A stretch of 64,000 bases of DNA. Source: Polynucleobacter sp. MWH-CaK5. GTDB taxonomy: Bacteria; Pseudomonadota; Gammaproteobacteria; Burkholderiales; Burkholderiaceae. The position numbers and the translations under genes were made by a program. Location: assembly GCF_018687615.1 (NCBI RefSeq), contig NZ_CP061299.1:1101433-1165432 (forward strand). Direction: 5' to 3'. Positions within the stretch are counted from its first letter, which is position 1, and each line of letters opens with the position of its first letter. Below the pieces are notes generated by a model that was given only the letters and a program-made list of their open reading frames with translations, was not told the DNA's origin and searched no databases. Below are positions 31,729 through 39,764 of this stretch, in pieces.

Positions 31729-33978
31729 TTACATGAATGCATAGTTCAAGCTGACAAAGAAGTTTCGACCAGGCGAGGTGTGGTAATCACTCACAGCAGT
31801 ACTGCCGGTTTGAGTTAAACCTGAGGACGAAATATTTGCCCAATCAATGTACTTCTTATCCAACAGGTTGTTGATGCCAGCATAAAGATTCAGCTGTTTG
31901 CTTGCCTTGTATTGGCCACGAGCATTGATGAGGGTGTAAGAGCCTGGCGCATAGGTATTGGCATTAGCCCCAGCAATGTCCTCCCGCTTCTTTGCCCCCA
32001 CGTATTTGATGGTGGTAGCAGCACCCCAAATGCCTTGATGATAGTCAGCAGAAATAATGATTCTTTCCGGTTGGACTGTGTTGATCGGCTGATTGACTCC
32101 AGCGAGGGTTGATTCAGTACCACTTGATCGAATATACCCAGCCTTGAATAGCCATTCAGGATTGTGGCGATACTCGAATCGCACATCCAAGCCCTGAATA
32201 TTTGCATTGGGGGCATTCTGATACTGGTAACACTGCGGAAGGCCACAGGTAACTACACCGGTTGGAATGGTTCTGGAGTTAAAGGTGTATTGACTGATGA
32301 AATCATCATAAGAGTTATCAAAGTAACTGATGGCGTATTTGAACTGCTGCACCGAGCCTTTGATACCCACCTCTTTTGCAAGCACTCTCTCAGGGTTGAG
32401 GTTTGGATTCGGTATATAGGCATAGCCATGACCTTGGTTGGTGAATGATGCAGATATTTCTTCTGCTGCTGGAGACCTAAATCCTTTACCAATGTTCATG
32501 AACGGCATCGCAGCTTGTTTTTGAGTCCAGATAGCACCCAGCGAAGGCGACCAAGCTTGATCATTCTTATTGATAGCTGAAGAGTTAATGCTCCAGCGGT
32601 CAAACCGAATCGCTGGAATCAGGTTGAGGTGACTGATGCTCAAATCATCTTGAAGATAAACCCCAAGCATGTCTTGCTTGGTTTTAGGGATGTAACTTTC
32701 AGGAGTGCTGACGTCACCACTTCTATTAAGCTCTTGCTTGACTCGTGACTCCGATACATCAAATCCATATTTGAGCTGATGCGCCAGCTTAATGTGGCCA
32801 CCTGATTGCAAGACTTCTTTTGAAGCTTGTAGATTCAATCCATGAGCATCATTGTTGACTTTGTTATCTCGAGTTCTGTTGTATGTGCTTGGCAAATAAG
32901 GATTGGATTGAGATGTTCCTGTTTGCCATACCGCTTGGTGGGCACTTGTTTCTTGATACCAAAGCTTGCTGTCGATGACATCTGCCCATGGACCATTGAT
33001 GTGGTAATGATGATCCAAAGACAACCTGGTTCTGTCGATATGGTCTTGACCCACATCACTGTGTATTGACCCACTTATGGCATTTAAATTATTTGTATCA
33101 ATTCTTTTTTTAGAATCTTCCAAAGTGAATTTAAGTTCATCACCACCATGGAGTTCTTTGATGTATTTAGCCAATACATAGGTGTTGTGGGTATCCATGG
33201 GGTTGGCTTGAGTTCTGGAGCTTCCTGATCCGCCATTCGCTCCTTGGGTTTCGGTTTCATGACCCAGTGCCAGTGAACCAACCATCAAGGCTGACCAGTC
33301 TTCACCACGCCGAGCATGACTAAGAACTCCTTTGCTTGTTTGTGATGCATCAAAATACGAGGCAGCTAGAGAGGTTGCTTGGTCACGCTCATTGAGCATG
33401 TCATGCGGCTCAATGGTATTGAACAGCACGGTGCCGGCAACCCCATCACTGCCGTAGAGGGCAGAAGATGATCCGCGCAGCACTTGAACACTGCTCACCC
33501 CATCCACATCCAAGTAATCACCTCTTGCAGCAGAGTGACTGCCAAAGCCAAAGGAATATGGCAGCTTGATGCCATCGACCATGAGGTTGAGTCGATTACC
33601 TTCTAAGCCTCGGATATTGATGCTTTCACTCGATCCTTTACGATTACTTGCGCCACTGACACTGTTACCAGTTCGAATGGTTTGCTTGACATCAACATCC
33701 AGCTCTTCAGCAAATAAATCTTTGATATTTTTAACGCCACGACGTTCCATGTCTTGTTTGCTGATGCTTGATACGGTGGCAGGAGTTTCTAAATTGGATT
33801 TTTCACCACGAGTGGCCAAGACATTGACTGTGTCCATGCTTCCTTGATTTGGGGTGACTGTGTCTGCAGCAGCTTGATGGCCATAGAGGCTGCAAATCAA
33901 TGTGGCATAAGTGACAACATTGCTAAGCCCTGATGAAGGCTTGCGGGGTTTGAATCGAGATATTTTTTTAATCAACAT
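31729..33978 (-). CDS. hmuR: TonB-dependent heme/hemoglobin receptor
   Basis: A 749-aa outer-membrane receptor. The signal region is followed by a TonB-box-like DTVNVLAT (about 48-55). The plug domain is at about 60-190, with INIRGLEGNRLNLMVDGIKLP (in part) and VLRGSSSALYGSDGVAG. The rest is a 22-strand barrel. The NPEW and FRAP/NPNL-like loop (GKGFRSPAAEEISASF, then NPNLNPERV) is typical of heme and hemoglobin receptors. The barrel ends in a terminal aromatic-containing strand, FFVSLNYAFM. The start is ATG 33978, with AAGG 7 nt before it; a longer frame to 34002 lacks support. A Fur box lies upstream. Confidence 0.93.
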   Translation of the reverse strand: MLIKKISRFKPRKPSSGLSNVVTYATLICSLYGHQAAADTVTPNQGSMDTVNVLATRGEKSNLETPATVSSISKQDMERRGVKNIKDLFAEELDVDVKQTIRTGNSVSGASNRKGSSESINIRGLEGNRLNLMVDGIKLPYSFGFGSHSAARGDYLDVDGVSSVQVLRGSSSALYGSDGVAGTVLFNTIEPHDMLNERDQATSLAASYFDASQTSKGVLSHARRGEDWSALMVGSLALGHETETQGANGGSGSSRTQANPMDTHNTYVLAKYIKELHGGDELKFTLEDSKKRIDTNNLNAISGSIHSDVGQDHIDRTRLSLDHHYHINGPWADVIDSKLWYQETSAHQAVWQTGTSQSNPYLPSTYNRTRDNKVNNDAHGLNLQASKEVLQSGGHIKLAHQLKYGFDVSESRVKQELNRSGDVSTPESYIPKTKQDMLGVYLQDDLSISHLNLIPAIRFDRWSINSSAINKNDQAWSPSLGAIWTQKQAAMPFMNIGKGFRSPAAEEISASFTNQGHGYAYIPNPNLNPERVLAKEVGIKGSVQQFKYAISYFDNSYDDFISQYTFNSRTIPTGVVTCGLPQCYQYQNAPNANIQGLDVRFEYRHNPEWLFKAGYIRSSGTESTLAGVNQPINTVQPERIIISADYHQGIWGAATTIKYVGAKKREDIAGANANTYAPGSYTLINARGQYKASKQLNLYAGINNLLDKKYIDWANISSSGLTQTGSTAVSDYHTSPGRNFFVSLNYAFM

Positions 33979-34027
33979 GAGATAGCCTTGTAAGTGATTC
34001 ATTAGCTAAAAATTAGCTATTAACTTA

Positions 34028-34064
34028 GCTGGCTATATCAAGAGATTTGCTTGCTACATCGAAT
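34028..34064 (-). repeat. Copy 1 of the hmu leader element, hmuR 5' untranslated region
   Basis: On the minus strand ATTCGATGTAGCAAGC, then 13 nt, then TAGCCAGC. It lies downstream of the predicted hmuR transcription start and matches the element at 31671-31714. Confidence 0.6.
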
Positions 34065-34076
34065 AAGAACTATATC

Positions 34077-34111
34077 ATAAATGATAATCATTCTTATTAA
34101 TGTAATGTCAA
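34077..34111 (-). promoter_or_regulatory. hmuR promoter with Fur box
   Basis: The 19-nt site at 34077-34095 matches the classical Fur consensus at 14 positions and contains the perfect palindrome AATGATAATCATT. On the minus strand a -35 TTGACA (34106-34111) and, after a 16-nt spacer, a weak -10 GATTAT (34084-34089) place the Fur box over the -10. Iron-dependent repression of hmuR is expected. Confidence 0.85.
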
Positions 34112-34148
34112 TTGAAGGGTTTTTATTATTTGTTGATATTTATCTTAA

Positions 34149-34649
34149 TTAAAAAGCTTTTAATTTAAATTGCACGGAGATTGATCCAGCAACCTTATCA
34201 GGGATAGATGGCACAAATAAAAAGTTAACTCCAAAGCGATCACCTTCATAAGTCAGGGCTGGAACGATGGCCGGGAACCAACCACCATCATTGGTTTTTG
34301 AATAGCCATTGAATCCCCCTGCTACGGCACCAAATTTGAATGGCCCCATGAGAATTGGTTGCCAATAAGCGCCAATGTAATTACTCGACTCGTGATAACT
34401 GTTGTTGTAGGTCCCCATCGTGAACGAAGCGACTGAAGAAAATCGATACTCAGCACCAAAACCAAGGTTACGAGAGTTAAAGCTTCTGTCACGATCAAAG
34501 TGATAAGAAAACATGCCTGGGTTGAGCCACAGTTCATTTTTTGGCTCGTGGTCAGCGATGGCAAAAAAATCATTGGCATACGATGTGGCTGGTGCACTCA
34601 ATATGGATAAAGTTGCGGCAATCACAATTAATTTGAGGCGTTTGAGCAT
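34149..34649 (-). CDS. Exported beta-rich protein of unknown function
   Basis: A 166-aa protein with a signal peptide (hydrophobic to about residue 23, ending TSYAND). The mature part alternates polar and aromatic residues (NLGFGAEYRF, FTMGTYNNSYH, YIGAYWQPI, GVNFLFVPS) and ends in a Phe-terminated strand (SVQFKLKAF), as expected for a small outer-membrane beta barrel. I do not recognise a named enzyme; PagP- or PagL-like size is suggestive only. The start is ATG 34649. It is followed by the hmuR promoter region and preceded by the terC terminator. Confidence 0.65.
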   Translation of the reverse strand: MLKRLKLIVIAATLSILSAPATSYANDFFAIADHEPKNELWLNPGMFSYHFDRDRSFNSRNLGFGAEYRFSSVASFTMGTYNNSYHESSNYIGAYWQPILMGPFKFGAVAGGFNGYSKTNDGGWFPAIVPALTYEGDRFGVNFLFVPSIPDKVAGSISVQFKLKAF

Positions 34650-34668
34650 TTTTAGATAATGCCACAAA

Positions 34669-34702
34669 GAAAAAGCCCAGCAATCGAATGATCACTGGGC
34701 TT
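34669..34702 (-). terminator. terC terminator
   Basis: On the minus strand AAGCCCAG and CTGGGCTT form an 8-bp stem around a 14-nt loop, followed by TTTCTTTG. It is 59 nt past the terC stop. Confidence 0.85.
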
Positions 34703-34760
34703 TGATTGTTGAAGCTAACTTATATGGCCAGGTCTTTGATGACGCCAGACCATGGAGCTT

Positions 34761-35783
34761 TTAGTGACTATCTTTTGAACTGCCCCGCTCTTTCGCACTG
34801 AAAGGGAATGCAGTGCTTGAAGCACCTTTTCTAGCTGGGATTTTCAATGACAGAATCATGGTGATAGCCAAGGTAAGAACTGTGAAGCCTAATGACCATG
34901 TGATAGGAATCTTATACAGGTCAATCAGCATCATTTTTGTACCAATGAACACCAAGATGATGGCAAGGCCATAAGACAACAAATGGAATCGCTCATGCAT
35001 GCTGGCCAATAAGAAGTACATGGCACGCAAACCAAGGATTGCAAACACGTTTGATGTCAACACAATGAACGGATCAGTGGTGATCGCAAAAATAGCCGGG
35101 ATAGAATCCACCGCAAACACAATGTCCACAATACCAATCAACATGATCACCACAAACAAAGGCGTGGCCATCTTCACACCGTTATGAACAGTGAAGAATT
35201 TTTCCCCATCAAATGTTGGTGAGATCTTCATGTGACGATTGATCCACTTAAGCGCTGGGTTGTTATCTAGATCAGGCTCTTGACCAGCTGCCCACCACAT
35301 CTTGATACCTGTGAATAGCAAGAATGCACCGAACACATACATGACCCAATGGAACTGAGTGATCAACCAAGCACCAATCAAGATCATGATGGCGCGCAAG
35401 ACCAAAGCACCCAAAATACCGATCATCAAGACGCGCTTTTGGAATTCAGCTGGCACGGCGAAGTAAGTGAAGAGCATCAAAAAGACGAAGATGTTATCGA
35501 CGGCCAGCGCTTTTTCAACCAGGTAACCTGTGATGAATTCCAAAGCTTTGGCATCGGCCATCTCTCGCGTTACAGGGTCTTGTCCTGTGCCGCCTAAGAA
35601 CCACCATAACCAAGCAACGAAGAAGAAAGATACTGCCACCCAAATCAGCGACCAGATGGTGGCTTCTTTGATACTGACAGCGTGAGAGCCCTGACGGCTC
35701 ATAGCGAAGAAGTCAACAATTAGAGCAACAACCACAAATGCTGCGAACAGTGACCACAATAAGGGAGTACCGATGGATATCAT
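34761..35783 (-). CDS. TerC family manganese-related membrane protein (Alx-like)
   Basis: A 340-aa nine-helix inner-membrane protein of the TerC/Alx family, associated with Mn2+ export and metalation of exported proteins. Conserved segments are EKALAVDNIFVFLMLF (about 90-105), with the acidic residues of the transport site, and DIVFAVDSIPAIFAIT (about 218-233), the repeat of that motif. ASMHERFHLLSYGL follows. Length is like E. coli Alx. It is preceded by a yybP-ykoY riboswitch and ends at a clear terminator, so it forms a one-gene unit. The ribosome site is GAGAGG. Confidence 0.93.
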   Translation of the reverse strand: MISIGTPLLWSLFAAFVVVALIVDFFAMSRQGSHAVSIKEATIWSLIWVAVSFFFVAWLWWFLGGTGQDPVTREMADAKALEFITGYLVEKALAVDNIFVFLMLFTYFAVPAEFQKRVLMIGILGALVLRAIMILIGAWLITQFHWVMYVFGAFLLFTGIKMWWAAGQEPDLDNNPALKWINRHMKISPTFDGEKFFTVHNGVKMATPLFVVIMLIGIVDIVFAVDSIPAIFAITTDPFIVLTSNVFAILGLRAMYFLLASMHERFHLLSYGLAIILVFIGTKMMLIDLYKIPITWSLGFTVLTLAITMILSLKIPARKGASSTAFPFSAKERGSSKDSH

Positions 35784-35831
35784 CGTTTGTTACCTCTCAT
35801 CCCAAACCGGCATAGCTTGGGCAATAAATTA

Positions 35832-35992
35832 ATAAGGGGTCTCTGTTAGTCTTGCTGCCCGGAAATCAATCCACCGAGTTAAGGCACCGAACACAGATGT
35901 TTGCCACTTCACCTATGTCGTAATGACGGCACCAAAATACAAAGTTTATGCACTGGGGCACTAAAGCTTTTGTATCAGCTACTCCCTTTGAG
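35832..35992 (-). ncRNA. yybP-ykoY manganese riboswitch upstream of terC
   Basis: On the minus strand the region starts CAAAGGGAGTAGCTGATAC, contains GTGCCGTCATTACGACATAG in the middle, and ends GGCAGCAAGACTAACAGAG followed by ACCCCTT. These are the conserved blocks of the yybP-ykoY class: the 5' AAGGGGAGTAG arm pairs with the 3' GACCCCTT arm, with GTCGTCA-like and GCAAGAC loops. The class binds Mn2+ and commonly precedes terC/alx and mntP genes. About 48 nt separate the aptamer from the ATG. That gap contains a CCCAA...TTGGG hairpin just before the ribosome site, a likely expression platform. Confidence 0.88.
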
Positions 35993-36068
35993 AGATACCC
36001 AAATCTTAAATGAAGAGTTGAACTTCGTCAAACGACCTCAAAAATCCATCAATTAAGATTTAATTTAA

Positions 36069-36317
36069 CTAATCAAATATCTCGCTCAACCATGATTTTG
36101 GTTTGCGATAGTGATCAGAACGATAATCGTTTCGATATTGCTGTTGCGGCGCTGCTGATGCTTGAAAAGGAGCCTGATCAGCTGATGATCTCTCAATTAA
36201 TTTATCCAACTCACCTCGATCAAGCCACACTCCTCGGCATGAAGGGCAATAATCAATTTCAATTTTTTGCCGCTCAGAAATGACAAGTTGAGAATCTTTA
36301 CAAACTGGACACTGCAT
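36069..36317 (-). CDS. Zinc-ribbon (zf-TFIIB) small protein
   Basis: An 82-aa protein with an N-terminal TFIIB-type zinc ribbon: CPVC at 3-6, then YCPSCRGVWLDRGELDKLI (about 23-41), the highly conserved signature. A polar Gln/Ala/Tyr-rich tail ends in KPKSWLSEIFD. The function is unknown. The ribosome site ATAGGAG is strong. It stands alone between the terC riboswitch and tRNA-Ser. Confidence 0.9.
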   Translation of the reverse strand: MQCPVCKDSQLVISERQKIEIDYCPSCRGVWLDRGELDKLIERSSADQAPFQASAAPQQQYRNDYRSDHYRKPKSWLSEIFD

Positions 36318-36436
36318 AAAGAACTCCTATAAAAGTTATTGAACTAAAAAAACTGACTTTTTTCAACACATCATGGATGTGCAAAAAAAATTATAGGAGT
36401 GAGATTGAAATACTGTTGAGCGCTTAGATTCCACAA

Positions 36437-36462
36437 AGAAAAAAGGGCTTTTCAGCCCTTTA
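36437..36462 (-). terminator. Terminator of the tRNA-Ser transcript
   Basis: On the minus strand AAAGGGCT-GAAA-AGCCCTTT followed by TTTCTTTG is a perfect 8-bp stem with a U-tract, 12 nt beyond the tRNA 3' end. Confidence 0.92.
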
Positions 36463-36474
36463 TATTCTTGATAT

Positions 36475-36567
36475 TGGCGGAGACGAGAAGATTCGAACTT
36501 CCGATCCAGGTTTTGCCCAGATGCTCCCTTAGCAGGGGAGTGCCTTCGACCACTCGGCCACGTCTCC
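36475..36567 (-). tRNA. tRNA-Ser (GCU anticodon)
   Basis: A 93-nt class II tRNA. The acceptor stem GGAGACG pairs with CGTCTCC, the discriminator is G, and CCA is encoded. The D arm has GGCCGAGTGGTCGAAGGC. The anticodon stem-loop CTCCC-CTGCTAA-GGGAG gives anticodon GCT, reading AGC/AGU. A long variable arm (CATCTGGGCAAAACCTGGATC) identifies serine, and the T arm has GTTCGAATC. It lies 44 nt downstream of lysC on the same strand and is followed by a terminator. Confidence 0.97.
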
Positions 36568-36611
36568 GTATCACTTCACTGAATTAAATCAGTGAAGACG
36601 ATGATTTTAAA

Positions 36612-37862
36612 TTACTTTTGGTCTAACTCGAATGCTTTATGCAAAGCACGTACTGCTAATTCCATGTATTTCTCGTCAATCAAGACAGAAATCTTGATTT
36701 CACTGGTAGAAATCATCTGAATGTTGATGCCCTCTTCTGACAGAGTGCGGAACATTTTGCTGGCAATACCTACGTGTGAACGCATGCCAACACCCACAAC
36801 TGACACCTTAGATACTTTTGGATCACCCAAAATCTCTTTGGCTTCAATGTGCGCTTGAACTTTGCTCTTAAGTAAATCAAGGGCTTTTTGGTAGTCGCCA
36901 CGTGGCACTGTGAAAGTGAAGTCAGTCTTACCATCCACAGATTGGTTTTGAATGATCATGTCCACATCAATATTGGAATCCGCAATCGGTCCCAAAATTT
37001 GATATGCGATACCTGGCTTATCAGGTACACCTAATACGGTGATTTTTGCTTCGTCACGGGCGAAAGCAATACCCGAAATAACAGCAGCTTCCATGGTTTC
37101 TTCTTCCTCGAAAGTAATCAAAGTGCCTGAGTTCATTTCTTGCTCAAGCGACATCAATGGGTCAGTTAATGATGAGAGTACGCGTGTTTTTACGCGGTAT
37201 TTACCAGCAAATTCTACTGAACGAATTTGTAATACTTTTGAACCCAAGCTAGCCATTTCTAGCATTTCTTCAAAAGTGATTTTGTCTAAGCGTCGTGCAT
37301 CTTCACACACACGTGGATCAGTTGTGTAAACACCATCCACGTCGGTATAGATCAAACACTCATCGGCGTTCAATGCAGCAGCAACAGCCACAGCAGAAGT
37401 ATCAGAACCACCACGACCTAGGGTTGTGATGTTGCCATGATCATCCACACCTTGGAAACCAGTGATTACCACTGCTTTACCAGCATTGAGGTCAGCCAAA
37501 ACTTTATTACCGTCGATGCCTTGAATACGAGCTTTGGTATATGACGAGTCGGTTTTAATCACAACTTGCCAGCCTGCATAACTCACCGCACCAACACCTT
37601 GAGCTTGAAGTGCCAAAGCCAACAAACCAGAACTGACTTGCTCACCTGTTGAGGCAATTTGGTCCAACTCGCGTGGATCTGGATTTGGATTGATTTCTTT
37701 AGCCAAACCCAAAAGACGATTCGTTTCACCAGACATAGCCGAAGGAACGACGACCACTTGATGGCCTGCCTTCATCCATTTGGCAACTCGTTTGGCCACG
37801 TTTTGAATGCGCTCAACTGAGCCCATCGACGTGCCACCATATTTATGAACTATTAGAGCCAT
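36612..37862 (-). CDS. lysC: Aspartate kinase
   Basis: A 416-aa aspartokinase that catalyses the first step of the aspartate pathway to lysine, threonine and methionine. The kinase domain starts MALIVHKYGGTSMGSVERI, with GFQGVDDHGNITTLGRGGSDTSAVA (nucleotide and aspartate binding) and YTDVDGVYTTDPR. Two C-terminal ACT domains (about 265-410) provide feedback control by lysine/threonine. The length matches the LysC alpha-type form. A hairpin with a U-tract sits in the 20-40 nt before the start. tRNA-Ser follows on the same strand. Confidence 0.95.
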   Translation of the reverse strand: MALIVHKYGGTSMGSVERIQNVAKRVAKWMKAGHQVVVVPSAMSGETNRLLGLAKEINPNPDPRELDQIASTGEQVSSGLLALALQAQGVGAVSYAGWQVVIKTDSSYTKARIQGIDGNKVLADLNAGKAVVITGFQGVDDHGNITTLGRGGSDTSAVAVAAALNADECLIYTDVDGVYTTDPRVCEDARRLDKITFEEMLEMASLGSKVLQIRSVEFAGKYRVKTRVLSSLTDPLMSLEQEMNSGTLITFEEEETMEAAVISGIAFARDEAKITVLGVPDKPGIAYQILGPIADSNIDVDMIIQNQSVDGKTDFTFTVPRGDYQKALDLLKSKVQAHIEAKEILGDPKVSKVSVVGVGMRSHVGIASKMFRTLSEEGINIQMISTSEIKISVLIDEKYMELAVRALHKAFELDQK

Positions 37863-37875
37863 GAGTTAAAAATCG

Positions 37876-37899
37876 TAAAAATCGCACCACTGGGGTGCG
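37876..37899 (-). terminator. Terminator-like hairpin in the lysC leader
   Basis: On the minus strand CGCACC-CCAGT-GGTGCG is followed by ATTTTTACGATTTTT and then the lysC ATG 14 nt after the hairpin region. It may be an attenuator of lysC or the end of transcripts arriving from tilS. Confidence 0.55.
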
Positions 37900-38022
37900 T
37901 TAAGTAGCAAAAATGTAATTTTACACGTTTAGGGCGGGTTTAATGAGAATTTCGGCAGAACTAAAGCTCGAGTCAATTCACCCAGAACAAATCTTAAATC
38001 CTGAAAGGAATATAAGCTAAAT

Positions 38023-38047
38023 AATTATACGCAAGTTGCGTATAATT
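38023..38047 (+). promoter_or_regulatory. Operator palindrome of the HigA-like gene
   Basis: A perfect inverted repeat with 12-bp arms (AATTATACGCAA, one G, TTGCGTATAATT). It includes a consensus -10 TATAAT (38041-38046) and lies 75 nt before the regulator start. It is probably the site of autorepression. Confidence 0.75.
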
Positions 38048-38121
38048 TTAGGCACATCGAACCACGATTAAATAGCAATACTTATTGAATATTGAGTGCG
38101 CGCCATTTGAAAGAAGTAAAC

Positions 38122-38436
38122 ATGAAAAAACGTGATTTGTTTTCTGAGCTAAGCGAAGGCGTCGATGCCCTCAAAAAAGAGAGGACAGGAAAGTTAACGC
38201 TTAAGAAATATAAAGTGACCATCAAGCCATCTCCTATCGTGACAGTTAATGAGCTCACCACCCTTCGCGAAAAACTAGGTCTCTCAAGACCAGTCTTTGC
38301 TAGCTTCATTCGCACCAACCCAAGAACAGTTGAAAACTGGGAGCAAGGTCGAGCTAAACCAAATGCTCAAGCTGCACTCATCATTAAATTGGTTTCTAAA
38401 TATCCTCAAACATTTGAGATGCTGGCAAGTATCTAA
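38122..38436 (+). CDS. Orphan HigA2-like antitoxin / XRE regulator
   Basis: A 104-aa DNA-binding protein resembling the HigA2/NadS antitoxin group. The N-terminus MKKRDLFSELSEGVDALK and LTLKKYKV (a neutralising region in this group) precede an XRE helix-turn-helix (about 47-100: LREKLGLSRPVFASFI, RTVENWEQGRAKPN). The start is ATG 38122; a TTG at 38092 is in frame but unsupported. In HigBA systems of this type a RelE-fold toxin of about 100 codons lies just before the antitoxin. Here only 75 nt separate the operator from the start, so the toxin is missing. The stop overlaps the convergent tilS stop by 4 nt. Confidence 0.85.
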   Translation: MKKRDLFSELSEGVDALKKERTGKLTLKKYKVTIKPSPIVTVNELTTLREKLGLSRPVFASFIRTNPRTVENWEQGRAKPNAQAALIIKLVSKYPQTFEMLASI

Positions 38437-39764
38437 GAGGCCTGCCACTCCAGAGTGAATCTCGGACCCTCAGTGGTCTGCCAGTCTGCGCTGATGCCAA
38501 TACCGGCTACAGCCACAAGCTCTTCGCCGATATAGAGCAGTGGCACATCACGTTGCCATGGTGGAATGGCAGCTTCTTGGTAGAGATTTTTTAGGCTTTT
38601 TCTAGGTCTTTTTAAATCCACCTTGAATTTTTCGCCGCCCTCTCTTGCCATGGTGTTGATCAGACCTTTTTGCTTGGCTTGTTCAAAGCGATCTTTGGCA
38701 ATCCCCGGCTTCTTGCTATTTGCAGGGACTTTCTTAAAAGTCCACTCGCCCTCATTTGTTACTTTTTCTGTATCTTTATCTTTTGATTTCGCTTGAGCAG
38801 TCAACTCTTGAGTGATGCTCAAGTGGCCACGCCACAAACGAATCACGCACTGATCATGATCCCATTGCAACTTCGCATCAAGTCTTGCTTGCGTCAGCTC
38901 AGACCACCAAGCAGTTAATCTTTCTTCACTTGGATAAGCCAAGCTGTTTTTAGATAACCAACGGCGCAATGCATTGGTGGCTCTCGCCTGACTGGTTTTG
39001 TACAGTCTGATGAGATTGGTTTTTGAAAGACCTTCTTTGCTCTCAATCAAACCCAAATCAATATCAGCCAATTGGTTTAACAATCCTTGAGCTTCACCAA
39101 GATGCTTGGCACTTCTTGCTAAATTTTCAATGGCGCCCTTTTGGAATTTTTCCAAAGTCGGCATGATTGATTTTCTGACAGCGTTGCGACGATAGGATTC
39201 ATCTTGATTGCTGGGGTCTTCAATCCATGTCAGCTGATGCTCTTTGGCATAGATCTCTAGATCTTTGCGACGCATGTTTAAAAACGGACGCCATAGGTGA
39301 ATCAGCTCTTGTGATTTCACTTGTGGCATGGCTGATAGACCAGGTAAGCCTGCGCCACGCATCAATTGAATCAAGACGGTTTCTGCTTGATCATCCAAAT
39401 GGTGTGCCAGTAATAAATCTTGAATGTTGTGCGCTTCACACATCTCACTTAAAGCCTGATATCTCAGATTTCTGGCTTGAGATTCAATATTGGATTGTTT
39501 ATTGAGTTTGACGTTTCTGGTATCAAAGTGACAGCCGAGTTTCTTGGCCAGTGCTTGGCAGTGAGCTTGCCATTGGTCCGCTTCTTTTTGAATGCCATGA
39601 TGCACATGAAAGGCATAGACATTTTTCTTGCCGTGCGCTTTGATGGTGGCGTGAAGTAGTACAGTGGAATCAAGCCCACCACTGAAAGCCACCGCCAGTT
39701 GTGTCGGCGGTGTTTTCTTTTGGGTAGGTTTACTTGTCTTTGTTGCTGTCTTTGAACTTGCCAT
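38433..39764 (-). CDS. tilS: tRNA(Ile)-lysidine synthase
   Basis: A 443-aa enzyme that makes lysidine at the wobble C of tRNA-Ile(CAU) with ATP and lysine. The PP-loop motif AFSGGLDSTVLLH is at about 27-39. DLLLAHHLDDQAETVLIQLMRGAG (in part) and RNAVR mark the N-type ATPase domain. A central helical domain and a C-terminal tRNA-binding domain (RPRKSLKNLYQEAAIPPWQRD in part, LLYIGEELVAVAGIGI) follow. The ATG at 39764 lies inside accA, overlapping it by 35 nt. The N-terminal 25 residues are Lys/Thr/Pro-rich. Confidence 0.93.
   Translation of the reverse strand: MASSKTATKTSKPTQKKTPPTQLAVAFSGGLDSTVLLHATIKAHGKKNVYAFHVHHGIQKEADQWQAHCQALAKKLGCHFDTRNVKLNKQSNIESQARNLRYQALSEMCEAHNIQDLLLAHHLDDQAETVLIQLMRGAGLPGLSAMPQVKSQELIHLWRPFLNMRRKDLEIYAKEHQLTWIEDPSNQDESYRRNAVRKSIMPTLEKFQKGAIENLARSAKHLGEAQGLLNQLADIDLGLIESKEGLSKTNLIRLYKTSQARATNALRRWLSKNSLAYPSEERLTAWWSELTQARLDAKLQWDHDQCVIRLWRGHLSITQELTAQAKSKDKDTEKVTNEGEWTFKKVPANSKKPGIAKDRFEQAKQKGLINTMAREGGEKFKVDLKRPRKSLKNLYQEAAIPPWQRDVPLLYIGEELVAVAGIGISADWQTTEGPRFTLEWQAS

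Noticed and set aside
36323..36400. Inverted repeat ACTCCTATAA ... TTATAGGAGT around the leader of the zinc-ribbon gene, which could hide its ribosome site
   Set aside because: The upstream arm overlaps a good -10 (TATAAT on the minus strand), so it is probably not transcribed and cannot pair in the mRNA.
37863..38121. HigB-type toxin gene upstream of the HigA-like gene
   Set aside because: No open frame with RelE-like features fits between lysC and the antitoxin; in-frame stops occur within 40 nt upstream of the start.
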